Shown here: in pieces, positions 11,341-22,031 of the stretch
How positions within the stretch are numbered: the first letter of the stretch is position 1
Layout: every line of letters starts with the position of its first letter
Assembly: GCA_036362985.1 (NCBI GenBank)
Contig: JAYGXS010000010.1
Span: 7,920,963-7,984,962 of the forward strand
DNA length: 64,000 bases
Source of the DNA: Ligula intestinalis
Lineage: Eukaryota; Platyhelminthes; Cestoda; Diphyllobothriidea; Diphyllobothriidae
Direction: 5' to 3'
Notes under the pieces: generated by a model
Told to the model about the DNA's origin: nothing
Database searches by the model: none
Seen by the model: the letters and a program-made list of their open reading frames with translations, nothing else
Translations under genes and position numbers: made by a program

Positions 11341-12925
11341 ACCTATGACAATTAACGACTCCTCTATCGAGGATAATTGCCTGCTTGTGCACTTATTGTC
11401 TGCTGACCAGCGTGCGGACTCTGACTTGCTGAAGTTTAATCACGCGTGGTGGACTCGGACGTGATGACTGCTCAGTCATCTGCTTCCCCGGTGTTGGCGT
11501 TAGACGACGCGTTGGTTTGTGCGCTCGCCAAGTGGCAATTTGCTTTGGCCAAATTGAGCCAGAGCACCGAATGTGGGTTGGTCAAGTTGTTGCACTTGCT
11601 TGTAGACTGAGGACCTTTGAACTATGACTCAACAAATTCTCGACTCACTTGATTGCCTCCTTTCACAAGAATGTTGGCGTCATCAAATTTGAATGTGTGG
11701 CCCGTTCTCTTCGAATGAGCCGCAATATGAGAATTGCTGTCGTTTCACCGCTCCCCTGCTGCATGTTCGACAATTCAAGTCTCGAGAAGTCTTCCAGTTT
11801 CTTCGACCTAGCTGCTTTGTTTGCAATTGTACCAAATCCTAGATGTACCAACTCCAGATGTTTCTTGCCGTAACACTGTCTGACTGTCTTCGGCCTGTGT
11901 GCGACTTCAACACCAAACTGTGCGAGAAGGCAGCCGGCGACCTGCATAAGATTTTCGACGTGCAGAATCGCTCGCAAAAATTTTATGGGAGGATATGATT
12001 TTGTTGCTCATGTCTTTTTGTGTTGATACTGTTTGATGAAGTCGTGCAGGTAACCAATTGTCTCTAAAAACCCTTTGGAGATATTGCGTTTCGGCAACTT
12101 TTTCTTTTGGTTCACTGCAGCACGGCTCAACACGCCGATAAAGTGTCATAACGTAACTGCCTTTGTGGCTGATTGGGTGCTGTTGTCGAAGTTCCCTACT
12201 TGCATTGCGTTTGCCACTTTCGTGAACACTTTCCGGTGGAAGAGGAAATCAAGGAAGACCGCATGGATGTTTTCTTCCTTCTCCATCGTAAATTTTGCGT
12301 CTGGGAAGACGCTGTTGAGATGGTCTTTGAACGTGAGCATCTGATCGCGTTTGAAAATGACGATGGTATCATCCACATACCACGCCCAGAATTTCGGCCT
12401 GTGCCGTTGGAAGGCCAGGGACTGTAAGCGTTGTTGGACCACCTCTTTTATCAGTCTCGAAATTAGTGAAATCAGTGTTGTTCCCTTCACCTGCTCGCAG
12501 ATTGTTCTGTCAAACGGGAAGTACATCCGTATACAGAACTTCAGGAGCTGTGGGGTTTAGCCATTACCGAGATAATTCTCCGTCTCATCGTACTTGTCTC
12601 GTAGGAGTAGTTTGAAGGTCTTGACTGCTAGATCCTGGGGAATAGTAGTGCAAAGGGACTTGAGGTCAAAGGGAACCATGACATCACTTGGCAAGGAACT
12701 TACCTTTTTAAGTTTCTCCAAGAATTGCGTTGATGAACGGACTGTGGTGTCGAAATCAGCGGTCAGCAGGTTGAGACGCTGAAACAACCACTCTGCCAAT
12801 CCGTACGTTGGCGTGCCTTCCAATGATACAACAGGTCAGAGAGGAGCGCACTGCTTATGTACTTTGGGGAGACCATAGATTGGGGAAGCTGAAATTCTCA
12901 CGAGAGGTGGCAATCGTGTAAGTCA
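11341..12925 (-). pseudogene. PLE lineage A reverse transcriptase and endonuclease, degenerate
   Basis: Reading the minus strand downward, near 12830-12920 there is a frame resembling IYGLPKVHKQ (RT motif). 12557-12823 encodes TYGLAEWLFQRLN and VPFDLKSLCTTIPQDLA (RT motif A; catalytic Asp kept). 12146-12526 encodes EQVKGT (motif B, altered) and WYVDDTIVIFK (motif C, YVDD kept), then VFLDFLFHRK. 11663-11977 carries GVEVAHRPKTVR and a badly mutated GIY-YIG region. Frameshifts separate these blocks, so it is inactive. This is the most complete RT of lineage A here. Confidence 0.85.
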
Positions 12926-12934
12926 TGGTTCATT

Positions 12935-13375
12935 TGCCCCCAGTCTATAAACAAGTGCAACGACCATCGAAATCCATATTCGGTGCTGAGGCCAAATTTG
13001 ATCAGAGCAAGTCGCCACTTGGAGAAGCCAAGGACCAACGCGTCGTCTAACGCCAGGGCTGGGGTGTTTCAACGGGACCTTATGGCAGAACAATTATCAC
13101 GTCAACTTCTACCTCGTGTAGTGAAAATTCAGCATGTCACGATCCGCACATCGTCATTAAGCAATTACCATGCAAGTCAGCAAATATCCTCGATGGGGGG
13201 TCGTTACTTCGCAGAAGTTTGCAATAGCATAGTGCCTGTATCCTATTAATACTGTAACGAACTTTGCATGAATTACCCATTTCTGCTTATATCTCTGATA
13301 AGCGATCCGCGATGGATTTCTGAACGTAAGGCGAGGATATTTTCGTTTTTTGAATTACTTCCTGGGACTCGCATG
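12935..13375 (+). mobile_element. PLE lineage A 3' end, head-to-head with the preceding copy
   Basis: From about 12935 the plus strand encodes a frame like PQSINKCNDHRNPYSVLRP, the C-terminus of the lineage-A endonuclease (compare SPQSMNKCDDFSNPYSVL at 61792-62046, minus strand). A 3' UTR follows, homologous to 4740-5075 and 28595-28760, ending with a terminal motif ACTTCCTGGGACTCGCAT near 13352. It begins within about 10 bp of the end of the minus-strand RT. Confidence 0.7.
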
Positions 13376-13429
13376 TTTGTAGCGGTTCTGCGCCCCACAT
13401 CCTTCAAAGGCTTGACGCCACTGACGTGA

Positions 13430-13825
13430 TCTGGCAGGGACAATCTTAGTCGCCCAGTCGCGCTCGACCCGCTCAACCCCTGTCCGCGTGCGAGGGGCAA
13501 CCTTTGCCCTCGGGCGACTGGGGTGCACAAACACGCTCGAGAAAGGGCTGCCCTATCAGCCTCCCGAAGCACTCGTGGCCAATCAGCTTCCTGAAGCGTT
13601 CTGTGGTCCTCGGTCAATTCTCGCACTGACAGATACCTGGGATTCGGCCCTCGCGCGGGGCGGTCGCCACGCCGGTGTTCTCTCACGGTTGGAGGTCCTG
13701 CTAGGCCTATTGGCCACTTTCTTCTTCCTAAAACACTGGCTTCCCACTGCCTTCTCTTCTCGCCTAAGGAACCGGGCCTTGAAGATCGTAGCAGTAAGGT
13801 TAACCATCTCAACCTTAACTCTGAC
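13430..13825 (+). mobile_element. Diverged R1 LTR-family copy (c)
   Basis: The GC-rich block ends with CTAAGGAACCGGGCCTTGAA and a GGTTAACC/CAACCTTAAC segment, paralleling the ends of the 3529-4149, 5872-6351 and 27250-27650 copies. The 5' part is much more diverged. Long open frames across it reflect base composition, not a gene. Confidence 0.45.
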
Positions 13826-13952
13826 ATGTTTGTTTGTATTGGCAACATATTTCCATTCGCTAACCTTAATCCCTGTCATATATCCAAACCTATCCCTTTC
13901 TCTTCTCTTTCCTCCGACTATAGTCCCAGCAAAAGAGGATGCAATTGCTGAA

Positions 13953-14500
13953 CTAATGACCCGGCTCCAAACCATCATCATAGACTGTCACTGCTAAACG
14001 CCCTGAGGCCAGCAGAATTGTGGCACTTGGGCGTTGTGGTAATGTCGGGGTTGGCCATGGAAGTGAAAGTGCTTGTGTTAGCGTCTTCTGACAACACAAC
14101 ACTGGAGTTGCTAGCCGTATAGTCACTGCTTTGGCTGTTGCAAGCACCCGTTGGTTTCCTCGGTATCGACTCGATGATGCGTATCGACAAGATGTGCGAG
14201 AATAGAACTCAAGATCTATCTAGTTTCATCTTAACTTAACCACGCTAGTATGTGTTCACTTATCCCCTTTTCCAGGCGCCTCGTCGTTTTGCCGATGTTT
14301 CCTGCTCCAAATGAGCAAGTGAAGGGGTAAATGCATATGGATATGACCTTCAATGGGTGTCGGTCTTTACCTGCTAATCGTAAGACGGGAGAGGTTGTGA
14401 AGAACACCCGTGAGTTCGCCGTGGGGGAAGTCAGTATCAGCATCAGTTTATTGAGGGAAAGAAAGGCGAACGCCTTTGAACTCCCTGTTGGTAACAAGGT
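13953..14500 (-). pseudogene. PLE lineage D endonuclease fragment
   Basis: Minus-strand 14231-14497 encodes SRVFFTTSPVLRL, then CIYPFTCSFGAGNIGKTTRR (GIY-YIG core of lineage D), and SEHILAWLS. In another frame 13953-14147 gives LATAKAVTIRLATPVLCCQK, the C-terminal segment seen also at 47087-47353 and 52842-53531. A frameshift separates the two blocks. No RT remains. Confidence 0.75.
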
Positions 14501-14694
14501 GATAAGAAATAATTTTATATAAAGAAAGATTTAAAATTTACGTCAATTACATGTTCCAGGAATACACCAAAGTCCAATCTTCACAAAATATTACAGAAAA
14601 TATATGGCTACTCGCAAATAGCGAATATTATAATTTGATGCAGTGTATGTGATAAGCAGTGCAATTCATTGTGATGAAGTGGATCCGACAAAGC

Positions 14695-14840
14695 AAATGG
14701 AAACCGGAATGGCCATTTCTGGCTTTTTAGCCGTCATCAGCCAGTCATACCCAATCTCGAGGGTTCGCACCCCCCAGATTTGAACCCGGACCTTTGGTCA
14801 TTGTGCTCAGGACACTACCTCTAGTGCACGGGTCCCCTGC
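14695..14840 (-). mobile_element. tRNA-derived SINE
   Basis: On the minus strand the sequence contains a tRNA-like B box (GGTTCAAATC at 14776-14786). About 35 bp upstream, at 14813-14826, lies a weak A-box-like stretch. The body includes GGCTGATGACGGCTAAAAAG. A body remnant recurs at 8215-8290. It lies directly downstream of the CR1-like LINE 3' end. Confidence 0.65.
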
Positions 14841-14863
14841 TTTGTAATGTGATGAAGTAGTTT

Positions 14864-16534
14864 TTACATTATGTGCGTTTGATTTTGATACATGTCCAAT
14901 CTACGCTTAAATGCATTGACACAAGTGGAGAGGACTTCCTCTTCTGGAAGAGCGTTCCACGCTGAAACTACTCTGTTGGTAACGAAAAACTTTCTTCCGT
15001 CGATCCTTGCTTTGCCCGGGCGTAGTTTAAGGGATTGCCCGCGCAAATTTGGCGTGTTAGTCTGGGCAAAGAAATCACAAGGAACGAAACAAAAATGCAG
15101 GTTATTCATAATACGGAAGGTTAATATGAGGTCCCCTCGGAGTTGTCTGTAGGAAAGGGGAAATAGTTCGAGAATGGACAGTCTGCTTTCATAGGGAAAT
15201 GTGCCTAGACTTTTGACCATCTTTGTTGTTCGCTTCTGAACCTCATCTGAGACGGTACATTCCTTGACAGTCCAAGGTCCCCATGCCTGTATAGCGAACT
15301 CCAAGTGCGGCCGAATGAAGCTTCCAAAGATTTTGGAAAAGCTGTCTTTTTCAAACCCCATAAAGGTTTGTCTAATCAGCTGTAACATAGATCTGGTCGA
15401 CTTCACCGCCTTTGTACGGTTCAGCGTTGGTTTGAATGAAGAAGTTATCCACACACCCAAGTCCTTCTGACTCTCAACTTGTTGCAGCGGTGTACTGTTT
15501 AAAGAATATACTTTCGTGCTGGATGCTCTACAACTGCCGATTTGAAGAAAGTAACATTTACTAACATTGAAAGGCATTTGCCAAACCTTTGACAAGTCCT
15601 CCAATCTGTTCAAGTTGGCTTGCAAATGGTTTTCGTCTGCCGTATTTTGGATGACTTTCCAAAATTTGATGTCATCGGCGACCAAGGTGACTTCACAGTC
15701 CAGATCCCTGACACAGTCGTTGATGAAAACGAGGAACAATACGGGACCTAAAATTGAGTCCTGTGGGACGCCACTCACCACAGGTAAATCCGAGGACAGC
15801 TGGCGACCGACTTGGACTCTTTGTGACCGTCCTGTCAAAAAGTGTTGGATCCATAGGAAGAGGGACCCGCGAACGCCTGCGCTGCGCAGCTTGTGCAGCA
15901 GGCGTTGATGAGGAACGGTATCGAACGCCTTTTTGAAGTCAATGTAAATTACATGCACCGTTTTGCCCATGTCACGTGCTTTGGTCGAGCTATCAAGTGA
16001 GAATAGCAGATTCGTGAGACAGGACCTACCACTGCGAAAACCGTGTTGGGCATCGGAAAGGAAGTGATTGTGCTCGAGAAACTGCATCAACGCCTTTATA
16101 ATGATTTTTTCCATGGTTTTGCAACAAATGGAGGTAAGGCTCACCGGCCTGTAATTATTTGCGGATGCTCGGCTTCCACTCTTGAAAAGTGGGATGATCG
16201 TTGCTGTCTTCCAATCATATGGTAGGCAGCCCGTAACAAATGACGCCTGGAAGATTAGGGCTAGCGGCTTGGCCATTCCAGAATCTAGCTTCTTCAACAG
16301 CTTGGTCGGGATTGCATCGGGGCCTCGGTAGGTGGATTCTTTCAAAGTAGGAAGCTCATTCCTAATTACATCTTCGGTGAAGAAGACTGTTTCAATAGAC
16401 GCGATCGAATTATCTTCATAAGTGTGGAATAGAAAACCGGGTTCAGTCGTCTTGACGGACCAGAAGAACTGAGTCATACAGAAGAACTGAGAAGAACTGG
16501 TCAGCTTTATCCTTATCGTCTGAGATTTTGGCAC
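14864..16534 (-). CDS. CR1-like LINE reverse transcriptase (ORF2 C-terminal part)
   Basis: A 556-residue open frame. RT landmarks in order: STYRGPDAIPTKLLK, WKTATIIPLFKSG, NNYRPVSLTS, QHGFRSGRSCLTNL, VIYIDFKKAFDTVPH (motif A), VSGVPQDSILGPVLF (motif B; QDS where QGS is usual), and LVADDIKFW (motif C; VADD where FADD is usual), then DLGVWI and FIRPHLEFAIQAWGP. The C-terminal KLRPGKARIDGRKFF and WNALPEE are typical of CR1/jockey-group LINEs. The frame is open, so either the copy is young or this domain was preserved by chance. The linker upstream is frameshifted, so no full ORF2 is made. Confidence 0.9.
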   Translation of the reverse strand: MPKSQTIRIKLTSSSQFFCMTQFFWSVKTTEPGFLFHTYEDNSIASIETVFFTEDVIRNELPTLKESTYRGPDAIPTKLLKKLDSGMAKPLALIFQASFVTGCLPYDWKTATIIPLFKSGSRASANNYRPVSLTSICCKTMEKIIIKALMQFLEHNHFLSDAQHGFRSGRSCLTNLLFSLDSSTKARDMGKTVHVIYIDFKKAFDTVPHQRLLHKLRSAGVRGSLFLWIQHFLTGRSQRVQVGRQLSSDLPVVSGVPQDSILGPVLFLVFINDCVRDLDCEVTLVADDIKFWKVIQNTADENHLQANLNRLEDLSKVWQMPFNVSKCYFLQIGSCRASSTKVYSLNSTPLQQVESQKDLGVWITSSFKPTLNRTKAVKSTRSMLQLIRQTFMGFEKDSFSKIFGSFIRPHLEFAIQAWGPWTVKECTVSDEVQKRTTKMVKSLGTFPYESRLSILELFPLSYRQLRGDLILTFRIMNNLHFCFVPCDFFAQTNTPNLRGQSLKLRPGKARIDGRKFFVTNRVVSAWNALPEEEVLSTCVNAFKRRLDMYQNQTHIM

Positions 16535-16815
16535 CTTCGGCAGTTAGCAGGAGGGGGAGGGGTAGGATCCTTGTTCCGCGTGCTCTGTTTTATGTAACTG
16601 TTCAGGACTTTGGGATTTATTATGGCTCAGTTTAACAGATCCTCTTCGAACATCTGTCGATCTCTGACAATGAGACGTTTGACCCGGTTCCTCTGCATTT
16701 TGTACCTATTTAGAGATTTAGGTGACCTATCAATTCGGTACTTTTTAAACAGTTTTCCCTTCTTGTTAACTTCGGTTTTTAGGGATGGATTCAGCCAGCG
16801 AGGTCTGTTCGTAAG
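16535..16815 (-). pseudogene. ORF2 linker between endonuclease and RT, frameshifted
   Basis: In shifting minus-strand frames the linker usual for CR1-like ORF2 is recognisable as a Lys/Arg-rich segment, but several stops and at least one frame change occur. The RT frame differs from the endonuclease frame, which confirms an indel in this interval. Confidence 0.6.
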
Positions 16816-17763
16816 TTATCGATGAGTGATAGGGCAGTGGCTAGAGATGAGGTTATGGACTATCCCTTTGAACTGTTCCCAAGCTTCTTCAACGTTGTCG
16901 GAGAGCGTGGATGCCCAGTCTATGAAACAGATATCATGTTTCATTTGCTCGAAATCACCACGCCAAATATTAGGTCGGAGGTCTTGTTGTTGGGCCGGCA
17001 AAGAAAATAAACTGCATTCGCACATGAGAACTGCATGGTCACTCTGGCCTAGTGGGGGTACGCAATTCACAATCTCAATATTGTCGAGCGACTTAGTGAG
17101 CACAAGGTCGAGGCAGTTCATCCGCTGGCCTTCACGAATTCTTGTGGGAAATGTTACGTGCTAGGTGAGAAGAAGGGACTGAGTTATATTCAGGAGCTGG
17201 TGGTCGAATGCTGATTCAGGGAAATCAGCTGAGGAGGAGCTCCAGTTGATGATAGGAGCGTTGAAGTCCCCTACGATAAGGGTATTTAATCGCGTAGCGA
17301 GGTTTTTAAGCTCATCCAGCAATAAAGCATTTGCCTCAGGATTGTTCCTTTGTAGTCGGTAGATAGTTAAGATATCAAGGCTTTGGGAACCCGTTGCTCT
17401 TACAGTTAACCATACCGCTTCTTGACAAGACAGATTTGCAATTTTTTCAGAAACATACAAACCATTCTTCACGAAGGTTGCTATGCCTCCGCTTCTTCTG
17501 TTGTCTCTGTCTTTCCGGAACAAAGGAAAGCCGGGTATTCCAATCTCGCGATTGTCAATCTGGTTCGACAACCATGTTTCTGTTATCGAAATAACATCGA
17601 GAAGGAGGTCGGATACGTTGATTCTTAGTTTATCCATTTTTGAAAGTAGGCTTTGCACATTAGTATGCATAAATGTCAGTTTTGAATTCTTGTGTGGTCC
17701 ATTTGTAACTCTGACGCAGGCTACTGGAGTAGCTGCGCGGTTATTCGAATCAGTTTGGTCCAT
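16816..17763 (-). pseudogene. CR1-like LINE APE endonuclease (ORF2 N-terminal part)
   Basis: APE-type motifs in order: HTNVQSLLSKMDKLR, SITETWLS (catalytic Glu), RRSGGIATFVKNGL, TLIVGDFNAPIINW (Asp and Asn of the active site), NCLDLVLTKS, and GQSDHAVL (Ser-Asp-His). One premature TAG at 17161-17163 splits an otherwise continuous frame: both halves are in the same frame. The endonuclease nicks target DNA to prime reverse transcription. ORF2 may start after the ORF1 stop, with the first ATG at about 17763. Confidence 0.85.
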
Positions 17764-17796
17764 GAGGGGGCAGAATGTCTTTCGACTATTTGGTCC

Positions 17797-18825
17797 TTAA
17801 AGATCACAAGATTTGGTTCTCCTTTGATTCTGCGTTCTCTCAATTCTAGAACTAGCGTGCGGCGTTTCAGCCTGTCGGCAGGAGAGTAATTCGATTGAAA
17901 AAAACACATCCTTTCTAGAGTACTTCAATCGAAAACGCCTAGACAGTAGAAATTTTGCTTCTGTGTCGTTGGTTAGGACGATCTTCAGTGGTCGTGGTCT
18001 AGCCTGCTGAGTTGCGTTTGGGCGAATTTCAAGACGAAATATCTTTTGATAAAAGGTTTCCTCAGACGGTTGCAAAAGCTCGTTTAGGAGCTCTTGGAAT
18101 AATCCTTTGTCAGCCTCACTTCTTTCATTGGGTGTTTCGGCAGAGGACTCGGGTAGTTCCTGTATAATGTCAGGGCCGCTTCTATTGATTGCAGGTGTTC
18201 GGTTATCATCCGACCACTCAGAATCCTCAGACGGTTGATTGATTGTGCGCTTTCTATCATCCTCCGACAACTCAGAATCCTCGGATTCGCCTCGCAAAAT
18301 AGGACTGTCTGCTGGGACATCCAGACTAGTAACGCTCTGTGCACGGTCAACGGGGCCTTTAAACGGGGACCGCTGAGAGGGACCCGACACTACCGGAGTG
18401 CAGGTCACCTTAACTTAAGCTGTGACTACCTTTTGATCTGATATTTTTTGATTAGAAGAGCCCGACGGATTCCCTTTCGTAACAAGGCGACCTTCTTGCG
18501 TTGTAACCGGTGGTTTCTTGCTCTTAGTCTTTGGCTTTTCGGGAGGTGCAATTGGACTACTTTTTACGGGTATCTTAGACACCACTTGTTTGTTTCCGGG
18601 GGATATGTTAGGCACACCACCCCTCGTTCTACTACAGGTTACTCTTTGTGTAGCTTCCTCCGGAATAACAGACCTGTGGATAAGTTCTTTCATTTCTTGG
18701 ACTTCTAGTTCGACCCGGTTAAGTTTGGCGACTAGCATCTGGACCATCAATTGGCATGCGGAAAGTGGCTGTTCTAATTGCGTCGTCTGCGCTAAATTTA
18801 AAACATTTTTTAAACGCCTCTTCAA
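17797..18825 (-). pseudogene. CR1-like LINE ORF1
   Basis: Two stretches in the same minus-strand frame (18825-18415 and 18414-17797) are separated by a single TAA at 18415-18417. The N-terminal part has a heptad-like segment, AKLNRVELEVQEMKELIHR, as expected of a trimerising coiled coil in LINE ORF1 proteins, then a basic Pro/Lys-rich stretch and an acidic Ser-rich middle. No zinc knuckle or RRM was recognised. The assignment rests on position just 5' of the endonuclease in the same frame. Confidence 0.65.
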
Positions 18826-18839
18826 GCGTGCTGTGATGT

Positions 18840-18905
18840 CGTGGGGGTTAGCGCGTTCGTTCTCGACTTGAATTGTACTGTGTTCGAGCCACGGTCGCGC
18901 ATCCT
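18840..18905 (+). repeat. tRNA-like SINE head or tRNA relic
   Basis: GGTTAGCGCGTTCGTTC resembles an A box, and about 40 bp later TGTTCGAGCC resembles a B box, at tRNA-like spacing. No cloverleaf could be closed convincingly, so this is not called as a tRNA gene. Confidence 0.35.
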
Positions 18906-19139
18906 TTTACTCTTCAGAAGTTGAGCATAACATGCTTGCAAAGCTTTTTACAATCAGCGAAAATAGATTTCCTGATCAAGGTTATTGCCTTAAATTTGAG
19001 GAAAATATACTAGAACAAGGTTCTTTCGGTAGAAAGAGACTTCAAAAATTGAGTAGGGCCGTTGTGTTGAGAAAAATTGAGTACCTCTTGGAGTACTTTG
19101 AAACGATAAAACAGCGAATTTCTATCTTAATGGATTGAC

Positions 19140-19968
19140 TCAGTCTTCGTAGAAGTACGATCTGTATTGCACGATGGTGTAATGGACTTCTAAGTCGAGT
19201 AATCAGTAGAGGCGACGCTCTTCAAAATCCGAAGGGTCCAATATTTTGCTGAACGTATATAAGTCCTCTTGAAGGTGGTTGATAAAGATGGGATTGGGCA
19301 GGCGAAGTATATTCTTAATCCCAACAGGCTGCAAGAGCGTCCTGTAGTCTTAAATCGCGAAGAAATCTAATTTCCTCGGAGGCCGAAAATGGTGGTCAAA
19401 TTTGAAACACGCGCCAGAGTGTCTATTTATCTTTTGTGCTTTTGATCGCAGTCCTTAAGCGTCGTCTTACCAGCTCACTCGTTGCATCGCCTAAGAAAGG
19501 CAGTCTCATGAATACGTCTTTCATTTCTGCGGTTACAGTAGCAGGCTTTTTGGCGCGTTCGCCAATATTCCTGAGGATGAATCTTTCTGGCTATCTGGTT
19601 TGACAAGAAGTGTGTTCTGCAGCTGTTTCAGGAGAGCAGATTTTCCGTACTCTAGCCGCTAATCCCTGGACTAAATTTCGTTTTATATTTACGCGAATGA
19701 AATTGTGAAAGTTAATCTTTTGTCCCGTTTAGGTTTACTTTTGGAATAACCTACGCAGGATAGATCCATCCTTTTGCTTTCGCAGAAGGACATCAGAGAA
19801 CAGCATTTCATTGCCCACCTCATTCTCTGCAGAAGACTTGAGCAATCGATGCACACTCATAAAATACGCAACCTGGGCGTCAGTGTCAGTGTTATTTTCT
19901 ATGAGTCCGACGATATCATCCATATGTCAACCGTCTCATGCAAGGTCAATGATGGTGTCCCTTGTTGT
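19140..19968 (-). pseudogene. PLE lineage D reverse transcriptase, 3' part (left of gypsy insertion)
   Basis: Minus-strand 19735-19923 begins with MDDIVGLIENN (RT motif C region, xMDD) and continues to DVLLRKQKDGSILRRLF, the conserved block after the catalytic site in PLEs. 19140-19700 is a frameshifted RT-endonuclease linker; its segment around 19470-19575 matches 53630-53735. The upstream half of the RT lies on the far side of the gypsy element at 25251-25480. Confidence 0.7.
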
Positions 19969-19972
19969 AAAT

Positions 19973-20322
19973 GTGGCCAAGGCTGCGATATCGCCGTTTA
20001 ATCACGCCCCGTGTGAAGAACAAGAACACAAGGAACACAACAAGGAGAATGCAAAAGTAGAGGTCTTTTAGCAAATCTCGTACAGCATACTTAAGGCAAG
20101 CGAATGCGTCAACAGCCATGTCCAATCGAACCAATCAGATTATGGTCTCATGTAAGGAGTGACTGCATTGGTTTTGTGACTCATTAAGCTCGTGTGTTAG
20201 GGTCCTGAGCTTGACCGCAGCTGCGCGCGTCACCATGTGCACTCTGTGTGAGCGGATCGGTCGTTTAGCGTGGGAACAACTCGTCAGGGCTGCGTGCACA
20301 CGTGTTTAGACTGGGCCCTAAG
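19973..20322 (-). repeat. Gypsy 3' LTR
   Basis: Collinear with 24902-25246; shared blocks include AAAGTAGAGGTCTTTTAGCA and GGTCCTGAGCTTGACCGCAG. Several differences between the LTRs show that the insertion is old. The terminal TG/CA is not preserved. Confidence 0.9.
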
Positions 20323-20737
20323 ACGTCCCCCTTTCAGCCGAATCGTAAGATCTGAGCCACGGGTTCACCTGCAACGGAACCGTTTGCGTCCTTTTTCGGC
20401 CCGATCGTCTAGAAGTTTGTTGGGATTGACTTGCTGCTAGAACTGTGGGTTCTTGCCTTAGTTTCGCCAAATCAAATGTGTCCAGTAGGAGTTTCAGTGA
20501 TAAGTATGGGCTTGGATTTGGCACGTCAGTAAACTCAGTGTGTTTCAGCTGATTGGCGTGGCGCTCCCAAATGTCTGAGCCGACCCAAATCCCGTAGACG
20601 ACTTCACCACACTTCCGGTGAACAAGTCCAAGCGTCCACTTTTCCCGATTATTCCTGTAGTCCTTTGCGAGCACCATCTGGCCCGGGTGGAACAGTCGTT
20701 GCTTTCCACCGTGGTGTCGGTTGAATTGCCTTTCCAT
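20318..20737 (-). pseudogene. Gypsy integrase C-terminal domain
   Basis: The frame includes HHGGKQRLFHPGQMVLAKDY, then KWTLGLVHRKCGEVVYGIWV and WERHANQLKHTE. This is the chromatin-facing C-terminal integrase region of Ty3/gypsy elements, which contacts LTR ends. It ends at a stop codon abutting the 3' LTR. Separated from the catalytic core by a frame break near 20740-20840. Confidence 0.85.
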
Positions 20738-20839
20738 TAACGTCCGCAGATGACAGCGGACTGATGGCGTTAAATGGTGTGCGAAGTTTTTTCTGCATCA
20801 CAGCTACTGCGGGGGAACCACCGTTATGAGTGTTTGGGT

Positions 20840-21403
20840 TTAGAGAGGCTCGATATTCACCAGGAATAGTTCTAGGACTTCTTCCGTCGTCTCCTCCCCT
20901 TTTGACTCCTTCAGAGCCCGCTTGAAAGTGTTGACGAAAAGCTCGACTGGTCCATTGGGCTGTGGGTCATATGTTGGCGAACGCATGTGGTTACTGCCCG
21001 ACTGCTTGAAGAATTGGGCGAAGGCGGCTGATGTGAACTGCCCTCCATTACCGCTCACCAAGATTTCGGGGCAACTGAATCGGCTGAACAGTCGCCGAAG
21101 TGTGTTGATTGTGGTTCCGGCTGTCGTGCGTTCCATGAGCATGACTTCCGGTCATTTCCTGTATGCGTTAATGGCGATAAGGAGGTTCTGCCCATTGAGC
21201 GGTCCAGCATAATCTATGTAGGCCCTGGACCATGGGGCTTGTGGAACAGGCCATGCCTTGAATATGGTCTTCACCGGCGTCTTTGATGCGAGAGCACATT
21301 TGGTGCATGAGCGGGCCAGCTGCTCCAGTTGCTGGTCCATGTGAGGCCAATACGAGTGAGAGCCTTCATGTGGTTGATGCCCGAAGGTCATTCGTGAAAC
21401 CAT
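20840..21403 (-). pseudogene. Gypsy integrase zinc finger and catalytic core
   Basis: The zinc-binding part at 21152-21403 has FGHQPHEGSHSYWPHMD followed by SCTKCALASK (HHCC type). WSRAYIDYAGPLNGQ carries the first catalytic Asp. In another frame 20840-21142 gives PEILVSGNGGQFTSAAF, where the second catalytic Asp is replaced by Gly (SDNG is usual), and NGPVELFVNTFKRAL with the Glu retained. Frameshift and loss of one DDE residue mean no active integrase. Confidence 0.85.
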
Positions 21404-22030
21404 CTCAAGACCCTAGCTTGCTGCTTCTATGGAACCACGACACGATCGTAGAACAGGATTCGATCGTTAACGGTGGAAGAGAATTTCGTCACTGGTATAA
21501 AGGTTGCAAATCTCCAGAATTTTTTGCGGGCCACTGGCTGGGATTGTACTTGATTACTTGTCTCAACAGTGGATCGTGTTGGGTTGCGCTTCGGACTTCC
21601 TCACACGTGAGAGGGAGTGCACGAATGGGATCTGTGGGATACGATGTGGTCTGGCCAGATAGTAGATGATAGACCGTATCCCAACACGTATAAGCTGGTT
21701 GGTATGATAAGGCATCAAAGGCCAGACTGTTATAGACAATCTAATGTAGTGTTGAATGAGTAGAATATAAGTAGTGAGTAAGTGACTCCCAGAGAGTGCA
21801 CTCCAGCCATGAGTGGACCGGAGTCCAGAGTCGCATTCCAGTCGGTGTGGTCCCCGGGTCTGGAGGTCTGCAACCGAACAGTAGGTCGTCGGTTCTGGGA
21901 GTGACTGAGCGTCAACAACTCCCCGCCGTAAGCTCCTGGCCTTGAGAAGGGGTTGGCCAGTAAGCCAGAGAGAGAATGACCTTGAATGGCCTGTCCCCGT
22001 GGCGTCCAAGGGGCTTAGGAGTGCAAGGTT
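21404..22030 (-). pseudogene. Gypsy region between RNase H and integrase, degenerate
   Basis: Minus-strand frames across this interval are interrupted and give no recognised domain. By position it is the connection region of the pol polyprotein. Confidence 0.5.
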
Positions 22031-22031
22031 G

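Larger units (their letters stand above)
14845..18850 (-). mobile_element. CR1-like non-LTR retrotransposon, nearly full length
   Basis: The minus-strand order is ORF1 (18825-17797), then ORF2 with an APE endonuclease (17763-16816) and a reverse transcriptase (16534-14864). Total about 4 kb. Defects are few: one stop in ORF1, one stop in the endonuclease, and a frameshifted linker of about 280 bp before the RT. The 3' end is next to a SINE, and the 5' end lies near a tRNA-like segment at 18840-18905. Confidence 0.9.

Noticed and set aside
13488..13997. 169-codon open frame with a hydrophobic C-terminal region
   Set aside because: It overlaps a diverged R1 LTR copy and runs into a PLE fragment; homologous LTR copies do not keep the frame.
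18840..18905. Possible functional tRNA gene
   Set aside because: A- and B-box-like sequences are present, but acceptor and anticodon stems do not pair; more likely a SINE head.
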